Of a stretch of DNA of 64,000 nucleotides, positions 56,580-64,000 are shown piece after piece. The position numbers and the translations under genes are program-made. The DNA lies in contig WBMQ01000005.1 of assembly GCA_016630905.1 (NCBI GenBank), forward strand, positions 744,001 through 808,000. Direction: 5' to 3'. How positions within the stretch are numbered: position 1 is the first letter of the stretch; every line of letters starts with the position of its first letter. Source of the DNA: Capillidium heterosporum (taxonomy: Eukaryota > Entomophthoromycota > Entomophthoromycetes > Entomophthorales > Capillidiaceae). The notes beneath the pieces were generated by a model. It was not told the DNA's origin, did not search any database, and saw nothing but the letters and a program-made list of their open reading frames with translations.

Positions 56580-57806
56580 GCTGAACTATCGAATACTGTT
56601 TGTATGTTGTAGAGGAGTGGAATTCCTCTGCTATTTATACCATTTTTTCTGAAGATTTCAGTATATATAGCATTATATGGATCGAAAATTTTTATAAACC
56701 AACTATTTTCAATTGATGATGTGCTAGACAGAAATATATAGTTTGAGAAATATGTGCTCAATTCGTCTATCCCGCACTGTCTTCCAACTTTTAAAAGGCT
56801 TCCATTACTGTTTTTGGATGCAATATTGATTGCTAGATCAGCTAAATATTTGAAATTGCTAATTTATAGGCTTGGTTACATCCAAGAATTCTGACCCAAA
56901 TTTGGAATATTTAAATGTATAATATATATTAGCATACAAGTTGGTCGTTTCTACTCAAAGGCCAGAACCTATTTTCAAAGGAATAGTGTATTTCTGCTTG
57001 TAGTCTTGGTGATTTAGAAAACTCCCGAACCGCAAGCTTTCTGAGGCAATACTGCAGGTTTATTCAAGAGGAATTTAACATCTAGAGCAATTTAATTGCT
57101 GGTAGTGAAGATGGGATGATGAAGATGAGGATTTGAGGCGGGATAGAACTTTAATGAGGTGAGGGATATTAGCAAAGCTAATTTTATTGACATCTTTTAA
57201 AAAGAGTTAAACAGTAGGTAGGATATTAGATATCTATCCGAAATATATTAAGTAGTGGATATAGAAGATTTAGCTACATGTACTCAATTTAAAATGCCAA
57301 TATCTTAATAAGTAGCTCCATGCCTGTAGATTGAAGTACTTATACTAATATTGGAGGAATCCTTTGGTAGAAATAACCCCATCGAACTTGGAGGAGTCAA
57401 ATGAAGTGATTCTGCAAGTGCTTGAACAACCGACCATATAAAATACAAATTACATCAACACATATACATAATTTATTAGGGGTATATTATTATAAGAATA
57501 TAAATAGGAGCCTTTATTATTAATTGAAGTAAGTCTATACCTCTATGGGACATCAATTACTATAGCCAGTCCTTTTACTTTTGATGCCTAAACCAACCAT
57601 CTTACCAAGCAAGCTCCCAGTAAAAAACCGATAAATTTGCTAAATAAAACTCTCAATACAAAAAGTATCACATACTATGTCAAGCGTCTCCATATTATTA
57701 CATATATACTTAATAAAACTTCAATAGAAAAAACCAAATGTATTACATATTATAAACGATCTAATAAATTAAAAGACAACAAACTTTTATAGGTTATGGT
57801 GATTTA
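56580..57806. other. Upstream region of MLP member 2 and spacer
   Basis: The first 350 bases are repeated in diverged form upstream of the other cluster members. A recognisable marker is GCTAATTTATAG, at about 56858-56869, and recurring as CTAATTTATAG near 58250 and 59057. The remainder is AT-rich and empty. Confidence 0.55.
56632..56639 (-). promoter_or_regulatory. TATA box of MLP member 2
   Basis: TATAAATA on the minus strand, about 53 nt upstream of the ATG, in sequence shared with MLP member 4 (58824-58831). Confidence 0.65.
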
Positions 57807-57987
57807 TTACTTATTATTACTATATATTTCTCCTGCACCATGGAGAATAGGACGGTTGTTACCACTACTTCGTTTACTTCCATGGACTGGTAGCATATGT
57901 CTCATCATACCATTGATTTTATCCAAATGGATACTGAGACTGGCTACTGTTGTCAGCTAAAAGTAGATAGGGTACATTGAATTGCAT
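57807..57987 (-). pseudogene. MLP family member 3, broken
   Basis: Starts MQFNVPYLLLA like its neighbours, then lacks two bases where the others read GCTTTGACAGC, so the frame ends a dozen codons later. The remaining sequence still aligns: SLSIHLDKINGMM, then RHMLPVHGSKRSSGNN. Besides the frame break, the Kex2-type KR before MLP has become RH, and its TATA box is eroded. Three independent kinds of damage make this a true pseudogene rather than a sequence error. Confidence 0.75.
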
Positions 57988-58591
57988 GGTAACCTATCGA
58001 ATACAGTTTGACTATCGTAGAGGATAGAGGCTTTTCTGCCATTATATTATCGTTTCTAAGAAAGGTAGCATATGTAGCATGAGGTCGATCGAATTATTCT
58101 ATGGAATAGCTATTTTCCATTGATTGTCGGTTAAGTAGAATATATACTCAGTTCGTCTATCCCATAATGCTCTCTTTAGGTTTTAATAGCTTTCTATTAT
58201 TATATTAGTATAATATTTATTGTTAGGGCAACTAAGTATTCGAATTTTCTAATTTATAGGTTTGATTGTAATAAAATTTAGGAGCCAAGTGATTTTTTTG
58301 ATAGCCTTTGGAAAATACAAGTTTGGCTTATATTATTGGCTAAAGACTAATTTACCCCAAATTAGGATGTCACTACAAAATACGCTATATGTTATGGTAG
58401 GTACTTCCATGCTACAATACACATACATGGAGATTAAAAGTGTTTGGATACCGAATTTAACTAAACTACTGCATTCTACACTACGTATAAACAAATAAGT
58501 TTCAAAGCAGGAAAGTTTTATAAATAACGTTTATTATTGGTGATAATATGGATAGAGCTCCCTTGCACCTGGCAACCGCAAATAAGCGAAA
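57988..58591. other. Spacer between MLP members 3 and 4
   Basis: Contains the diverged upstream copy for member 3 (58.0-58.27 kb). A 78-codon plus-strand frame at 58262-58498 has no support. Confidence 0.5.
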
Positions 58592-58777
58592 CTATTCAGT
58601 AGCCCCTTGCAATACACCTCGGGCACCACGGCCAATGGCACGACCAACACTACCGCTTCGTCCACTTCCACGGACTGGCAACATACGTTTCATAAGATTG
58701 TCGACCTTGTCAAAGCTAATACTAAAGCTGGCCACTGCTGTCAAAGCTAAAAGTAGGTAAGATACGTTGAACTGCAT
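58592..58777 (-). CDS. Small secreted peptide precursor, MLP family member 4
   Basis: 61 residues. Signal peptide MQFNVSYLLLALTAVASFS, spacer ISFDKVDNLM, then KRMLPVRGSGRSGS and a Gly/Arg-rich end (GRAIGRGARGVLQGATE). It shares 20 of the first 22 residues and the KRMLPVRG junction with member 2, while the tails differ, the usual pattern of precursors whose mature peptide diversifies. The predicted mature peptide is about 30 residues with several Arg and no Cys. A TATA box lies at 58824-58831. The role is unknown; antimicrobial, effector or signalling peptide are possibilities. Confidence 0.8.
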   Translation of the reverse strand: MQFNVSYLLLALTAVASFSISFDKVDNLMKRMLPVRGSGRSGSVGRAIGRGARGVLQGATE

Positions 58778-58823
58778 GTTGAACTGTTGAATACTTTTTT
58801 TGTAAATAATAGAAATCTTCTAC

Positions 58824-58831
58824 TATTTATA
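58824..58831 (-). promoter_or_regulatory. TATA box of MLP member 4
   Basis: TATAAATA on the minus strand, about 47 nt upstream of the ATG, within the duplicated leader. Confidence 0.65.
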
Positions 58832-60050
58832 CCATATTTTCTAAAGGGCATTGTATATGTAGCATTATATCGATCGAAATATTTGGTATGTAATAGTTAT
58901 TTTCAATGGATTCTGTCTTTGATCGAAATATATAAGCTGAGGAATATATACCTAATACATCTATCCTGTATGGTGTCCTTTAGGCTTTATAAAAACTTCT
59001 ATTACTATATTTGTGAGCAATATTGATCGTTGGGTCAGGTAGCTTTTGGGAATTGCTAATTTATAGATATGGCCATATTGGAGAAACTTAGTCTAAATTT
59101 AGTAAAAGGGCTGTTATTATCATAAACTTCAAAAAATGTATGTTATATTAGCATATATAGATCATGTCCTATATAATGTTTAGTTCATATTTATATACTA
59201 ATTCAAAGAAATATGTTTGTTAACAATTAATCGTATCAACTGTATAACTTATTATAGGCAAGGTAATTTATTGTATGTGAATCATAAACTTTATAGCTAG
59301 ATGCCATTGTATAAATTTATCAATATATTTGAAACTATAAGACTAAATCTAACTTATTTGGATAGTATCGTATTATGCATTAATCAGTAGCAACCCTTAT
59401 AATTACAATATAGTCCAAGTTTGTAGCCTTTCAATATATTACTGATATTTAAGTGTATACTATTGCTACATATGGCAGCAACGTTGTATCGATATAGCTA
59501 TCCATCATAAAGCCGATTTTTCTACTAAAGTTTTTGAAATTACTGATAAAGTCTACTTTAGAACTTCAATAACCTTCAACTATAGTAAACACATTTAATA
59601 AGCTAATAAGGTTGTTAAAGTTGAATCTAAGTTAAAAAACACCCATATAACTTTAGTATAAACCCAATTATACACTATGAATTAAATCGTTAGCTTTTCT
59701 CTCAATTTTCGGTTGACTGAATGTGAATTTTCCACATGTTATTACGTCAGCAATTTTGTATTTCTGATCACAAATCTAAACTAGAATTTGGTAACTCTCC
59801 TTTGAAATTTTGCAATCCAACTTTTGATTTGGAAAGTAAACTGATGGTAACGATGTTAATTTACCATGTTACGTTTGGAATTCAGTTGTAGTAAGTTGAC
59901 CAGTTTAGTTGATGATGATATTTGCCATTGTAATCTGAAGGTATATAACCAACAAGTTGGTATGGGTAGGTCAAAGTACTCTTCATTTTCATCTCATCGG
60001 CATCGCATAGCATATACATATACATATCAACTAATTAGAACATTTTAACT
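58832..60050. other. Intergenic, 1.2 kb, divergent promoter region
   Basis: The first 230 bases are the duplicated upstream sequence of MLP member 4. The rest is AT-rich and leads into the Tyr-rich protein gene, with CATATACATATACATATC just before its start. Confidence 0.5.
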
Positions 60051-62246
60051 ATGAAGGGCACCTTGTTAAACCTTACGAGTGCTATATTCCTAATCAATCT
60101 CTGCCAGGGCTATAGCTATCAGTCAGATAAGGCAGACAATTACAAATCAAATCGCGGATACAGCAGTAACAAACCTTACGATAGCTACAAGCCAAAGTAT
60201 GAAAGTAAGAAGGTTGATGACTACAACAGTTACAAGCCAAAGTACGAGAGTAAGAAGGTCGACCACTACAACAGCAATAAAGGTTATGGAGGATACAAGC
60301 CCAAGTATGAGAGTAGTAAGGTAAATGACTACAACGATTACCGGTACCCAAGCTATCCAGTTTATCCCTATCAAGCCTACTATATACCACAGCCAGTGTA
60401 CTACCCAGTATACTACCCCACCCAAGTAGATAACTACAACGATCATCGTAATTATGGCTATCCTTCAAAGGTAGACAACTACAAGGATTATAAGTACAAG
60501 AGCAAGTACCCAACCAAAGTCGACAGCTACGACAGCAAATACAAGTCTGAGGGCAAGTATAGCTACGACAAGAACAAGTACACCAGCTACAAATCCGATA
60601 AGGTAGACAACTACAACCACAAGAAGCAGGGTGTCTACCGTCGTGACTACAGCTATCAATCCGACAGCGGTTCCCCACGCAGTAACTACAATTCCAAGGA
60701 CAAAGACTGCGACAAAAAGGCCGGCGACAGAGGCTACTATCCCAGTAAAGTAGACAGTTATGACGACAGTCGAAAGGAAAAGACCCTTCTGGAGCAGTAC
60801 CGAAGCAAAGCCAGTGACTACAAGCCAACTGAGTACAAATCGTACGGGACCCCATCCAAAGCTAACGACTACGACACCAAGAAGCCTACCGAGTACAAGT
60901 ACTACAACGCTCAGCCTAAATCGGATGACTATGACAGTAAGAAACCTGCCGAGTACAAATCCTATAGTGCTCCTAAGGTTGATGATTACAGCAGCAAGAA
61001 GCCTACTGAACATAAATATTACAGTTCCCCATCCAAGGTCGACGACTACAGTAGTAAGAAGCCAGTTGAGTACAAGGCCTATGTCTCAGCTAAAGTTGAC
61101 GACTACAGTAGTAAGAAACCTACCGAATATAAAGCTCCAACCAAGGTAGATGACTACAATGGCAAGAAACCAGTTGAGTATAAGGCTTACGATTCTCCAT
61201 CCAAAGTCGATAGCTACGATGGCAAAAAACCCGCCGAATATAAGTCTTACAACCCTCCATCCAAAGTTGATGACTACAGTAACAAAAAACCCGCTGAATA
61301 CAAGGCCTATGCTTCTCCTAAGGTCGATGATTACAGCAGCAAAAAGCCTGCTGAATATAAGGCCTACACTTCCCCTAAAGCCGACAACTATGATAGTAAT
61401 AAGCCTGCTGAGTACAAAGCTTCGACCAAGGTAGACGATTATAATAGCAAGAAACCCATTGAGCACAAGGCCTATACCTCATCTAAGGTTGATGACTATA
61501 GCAATAAAAAACCTGTTGAGTACAAAGCCCCAGCCAAGGCTGATGACTATGAAAGCAAGAAACCTTCCCAGTACAAGGCCTACGACAACCCAGTTAAATC
61601 TAACGACTACAAACCCAACAAACCAGTTGAATACAAAGCACCCACCAAGGTAGATGATTACAGCAGCAAGAAGCCCGTTGAGTACAAAGTACCTACCAGC
61701 TACATCAGTGATGTCGAAAATTCGAACTACAAGGAGTCCAAGTACGTAAGTTTTGATACCTACACCGATTCCAACAGCAAGTATCAGGTTACTAAAGTCG
61801 AACTGGGGTATGGGAAGGAAGACAACTCTAAAGTTGATAACTACGAGAATGGTAAGAACAAGTGGACGGACTGCATCAAGGATTACTTGAAGAGCCCCAA
61901 GATGAATACGGTAAAGTATTATTTGGTTCGACCTAATAAGAAAGTGGATTCATATGATGAAGGTAAGAAGGATCACAAGGATGGCAAGGTAGATTCTTAC
62001 AAGGACGATAGGATAGATTCTTATAACGATGACAAGAAGTCGTACAAAGATGATAAATCGGACTCTTACAACGGTGATAAGAAGGCTTACAAGAATGATA
62101 AAGTAGATTCCTACAATGGCGACAAGAAAGCTTACAATGACGACAAGGTGGATTCTTACAATGGTAATAAGAAGGTCTACAAGAAGGAACCCTGTACTAC
62201 CGATAAAGTAGCCGACTACCACTCTCAACCCACTTACGCATACTGA
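60051..62246 (+). CDS. Large secreted Tyr/Lys-rich repeat protein
   Basis: 731 residues, no intron. Signal peptide MKGTLLNLTSAIFLINLCQG, then almost entirely repeats. Residues about 30-80 carry YKPKYESKKVDDYNS units. At about 85-130 is a Tyr/Pro patch (YPVYPYQAYYIPQPVYYPVYY). Residues about 250-560 hold some twenty units of the type KVDDYSSKKPVEYKAY. After a non-repeat segment with a cysteine (KNKWTDCIKDYLKS) come KVDSYNGDKKAYKND units to the end. Tyr and Lys make up a very large share and only a few Cys are present. Such composition is typical of cross-linked wall or adhesive proteins (dityrosine, transglutaminase or DOPA chemistry in other systems); that role is inference. C-ending codons suggest strong expression. 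Confidence 0.88.
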   Translation: MKGTLLNLTSAIFLINLCQGYSYQSDKADNYKSNRGYSSNKPYDSYKPKYESKKVDDYNSYKPKYESKKVDHYNSNKGYGGYKPKYESSKVNDYNDYRYPSYPVYPYQAYYIPQPVYYPVYYPTQVDNYNDHRNYGYPSKVDNYKDYKYKSKYPTKVDSYDSKYKSEGKYSYDKNKYTSYKSDKVDNYNHKKQGVYRRDYSYQSDSGSPRSNYNSKDKDCDKKAGDRGYYPSKVDSYDDSRKEKTLLEQYRSKASDYKPTEYKSYGTPSKANDYDTKKPTEYKYYNAQPKSDDYDSKKPAEYKSYSAPKVDDYSSKKPTEHKYYSSPSKVDDYSSKKPVEYKAYVSAKVDDYSSKKPTEYKAPTKVDDYNGKKPVEYKAYDSPSKVDSYDGKKPAEYKSYNPPSKVDDYSNKKPAEYKAYASPKVDDYSSKKPAEYKAYTSPKADNYDSNKPAEYKASTKVDDYNSKKPIEHKAYTSSKVDDYSNKKPVEYKAPAKADDYESKKPSQYKAYDNPVKSNDYKPNKPVEYKAPTKVDDYSSKKPVEYKVPTSYISDVENSNYKESKYVSFDTYTDSNSKYQVTKVELGYGKEDNSKVDNYENGKNKWTDCIKDYLKSPKMNTVKYYLVRPNKKVDSYDEGKKDHKDGKVDSYKDDRIDSYNDDKKSYKDDKSDSYNGDKKAYKNDKVDSYNGDKKAYNDDKVDSYNGNKKVYKKEPCTTDKVADYHSQPTYAY
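60180..62190 (+). repeat. Coding tandem repeats of the Tyr-rich protein
   Basis: Imperfect units of roughly 16 codons (KVDDYSSKKPVEYKAY type) in the middle and 13-15 codons (KVDSYNGDKKAYKND) near the end. The repeats also keep long meaningless frames open on the other strand and in frame 2. Confidence 0.85.
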
Positions 62247-62686
62247 GGATAGCTCCATAGGTTGCTAGTTTAGTTCATATTTTTACAATAAAGCATTAAA
62301 TACTTGAATTTATATATATTGTAACAATTGATTATAGTATTGTTTTTGATATACTTGTGTAAGAAATACTTCTCCCATTACAAGATTATTTTATGATAAA
62401 ACTATAACCATCTATCTATAAAATCATATATTACGCTTCCCTACCAACTCAGTAAAAGTACAAAAGAATGATCTAGTACTGTGTGGTAAGATACGTTGAT
62501 TTAGCTAGAATTTTTATTCATAGTAGAGTTAAGTTTCCAGTTTAGATGTTACGATCAATGTTAAAAGATGCTGGCTAGGGTAGTAAATATTAAAAATTAA
62601 AGATAGTATGCACCTTATCCAACTAAAATATATAGTAAAGTAATTTATATATGTACTTATAGTTTATTAAGTGGTGTAAATTAGCA
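62247..62686. other. Intergenic between convergent Tyr-rich and expansin-like genes
   Basis: AT-rich 3' flanks; nothing recognised. Confidence 0.5.
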
Positions 62687-63474
62687 TTAAACTTGAGGGA
62701 ACTGTACATCAGTTTGAACGACATCATCCAACAGCACATCCAACTTACTTATAATCAAGACTTGATCGAAGTTGGAAGTTAACTTCAAATTGACATATCG
62801 AGCTTTACTATTCAAATTCCCAAAGTTGTTGTAGGTAATTCGATTTAACTTTATAAATTTATTCAAACTCTTAATAACTTTTGTAGTGTTAGATGTTGGA
62901 GGGGATGCCACTTGGTACTCCATCTTCTTAACTGGTACGTTGGAGTTTTCAATCCTAATTTTTTTAAATATATAAATAGGTATCCCAAATAAAAATTTTA
63001 AATGTATATAAACTACCTTACCGTAATAACATCTACCTCGTAGTCATTCTGCTCAAACTCCAAAGCCAGACCTTTCTTAGCTGCCAAATCTTTGCAATTG
63101 TCAAATTTCCAACTAACTTTTAACATACCTAGTGCCAAAGAACCCAACTCGGCGAAAGATTTCTGATCAATCATCAAATTATCGGGACCACAGCCTAGAC
63201 ACTGATCTACTATGACAACGGAGACTGAGTTTCGATTGTCGCGGTTGAATATAGTTACACATTGGCCACAAGCCAAAGCGTCATTAAAGTATCGAGGTCC
63301 CAAGGCTCCATAATGTAAGACGGAGTTGTCGGGGAACCCACATTTGGTCGTTGATAAAGCGTAGGTGTTGTAGCGAAGTTCCCCAAAGTGAAGTATCGTA
63401 GTGTTGAATTCGTTGGTGAATTGACTTATGACGAGAGAGATATAAGTCATTGTGAGTGGTAGCTTTTGTAACAT
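62687..63474 (-). CDS. Secreted expansin-like (double-psi beta-barrel) protein
   Basis: Two exons; the intron at about 62955-63016 (62 nt) joins ...VITVR to IENSNVPV in frame and gives 241 residues. The start MLQKLPLTMTYISLVIS is signal-like. The barrel contains GELRYNTYALSTTKCGFPDN, NDALACGQCVTIFN, VVIVDQCLGCGPDNLMID and SFAELGSLALGMLKVSWKFDNC, the RlpA/expansin/barwin pattern with paired cysteines and the D-x-C-x-x-C motif. The C-terminal part resembles an expansin second domain only loosely. Expansin-like proteins loosen plant or fungal wall polysaccharides without hydrolysis. It converges with the Tyr-rich surface protein gene. The chosen ATG is the first in frame; a non-ATG extension upstream is unlikely. 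Confidence 0.83.
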
Positions 63475-64000
63475 GATTTGTAGTTGAATGCGTTGGGATG
63501 TCGGTATTTGGTGTTTGGGCTGCAAAACGAAATGAATAAATTTAGGAAAAAGTTGATGAGTAGCAAGCCCTTTACATTTTATTTATACCAATTTGGAAGT
63601 AGGCTATATGAAAAATTTACTATAGAATTAACCGTTTATTAAAAATAAAGTTTACTTAGCAATGAAAATTTTCGTTGAATGTCATATAGTTTTCTTTTAA
63701 TTGATGTACGTAGATCCTATCACAAAGATATCGATTCTACAACAAATCTATATTGATTTAATACAGCTAAAAACAGTACATCCTGCGCTCGATTCCATCT
63801 TTGTATATTAGATACCGAGTGAAATTATATATCTTCAAATTCGATGGTTGTAATATTACTCTTACGATTAAATTACAGATATAGCTAAAAACTGCACGAC
63901 TGATGTTTGGATAACTACATACTAAAATACTAAGCCGACTGCAAATCTCAACTGCGTTGTTCAAAATATCTTCGAAAATGATGTAGAAATGTCAAAAATT
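63475..64000. other. Right edge, intergenic
   Basis: AT-rich promoter side of the expansin-like gene. A 65-codon minus-strand frame at 63767-63964 has no support. Confidence 0.45.

Noticed and set aside
60094-61466. Long minus-strand and frame-2 open frames (up to 253 codons) over the repeat protein
   Set aside because: They are by-products of the in-phase repeats; composition (Cys/Ser-rich or Val/Ile-rich periodic) is meaningless and no start context or splice support exists.
1-64000. CRISPR arrays, rRNA genes, retrotransposons or virus-like elements
   Set aside because: I saw no regular repeat-spacer array, no rRNA core motifs, and no reverse transcriptase, integrase, capsid or LTR pair.

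Overview
The window looks like nuclear DNA of a fungus. It is AT-rich (coding stretches are richer in GC) and has very short spliceosomal introns (mostly 36-63 nt, GTA-AG, often with a TTAAC or CTAAC-like branch site). It carries Zn2Cys6 and fungal_trans transcription factors, PHO2-like homeodomain proteins, EMG1, NUP85, a secreted S9 dipeptidyl peptidase, GH3 beta-glucosidases and an expansin-like protein. An early-diverging lineage (for example Zoopagomycota) is my guess, not something I can prove from this sequence.

Layout. 0-6 kb: the 3' end of an unidentified gene, a two-repeat Myb factor and a GH3 beta-glucosidase. 7-11 kb: a small secreted basic peptide, EMG1 (18S rRNA methyltransferase) and an SDR-fold protein. 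11-18.2 kb: three tandem Zn2Cys6 regulators that have exchanged sequence. 19.9-21.5 kb: a homeodomain protein. 22-25.6 kb: a ten-exon membrane-anchored amidohydrolase made of two homologous halves, the second lacking the metal ligands. 25.6-30.6 kb: gene-poor. 30.6-32.4 kb: a second homeodomain protein sharing an extra domain with the first. 33.4-35.3 kb: another fungal_trans regulator. 38.6-44.2 kb: two more GH3 copies in tandem. 44.6-47.2 kb: NUP85. 48.0-48.4 kb: a small secreted protein. 49.4-52.4 kb: a complete-looking Tc1/IS630-type DNA transposon with long terminal inverted repeats. 53.1-55.5 kb: a secreted DPP-IV-like peptidase. 56.4-58.8 kb: a tandem cluster of small secreted peptide genes, one broken. 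60.0-62.2 kb: a 731-residue tyrosine/lysine-rich secreted repeat protein. 62.7-63.5 kb: a secreted expansin-like protein.

Main themes. (1) The most novel item is a family of secreted microproteins (7.2 kb and the 56-59 kb cluster) with a signal peptide, a short spacer, a conserved Kex2-like KR-MLP junction and a Gly/Arg-rich tail; I do not recognise the family. (2) Cell-surface and secreted functions dominate: three GH3 enzymes, a DPP, an expansin-like protein, a Tyr-rich repeat protein and the microproteins. (3) Local duplication followed by gene conversion shaped the Zn2Cys6 and GH3 families. (4) Six host genes contain eleven single-base frame breaks. All are insertions and none are deletions, which points to insertion-type assembly errors more than to decay, although a few sit exactly at NCC-TGA, a context compatible with +1 frameshifting. 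(5) The transposase gene has an unusual tandem exon-intron array at its 5' end. Coordinates of splice sites were counted by eye and may be off by one.
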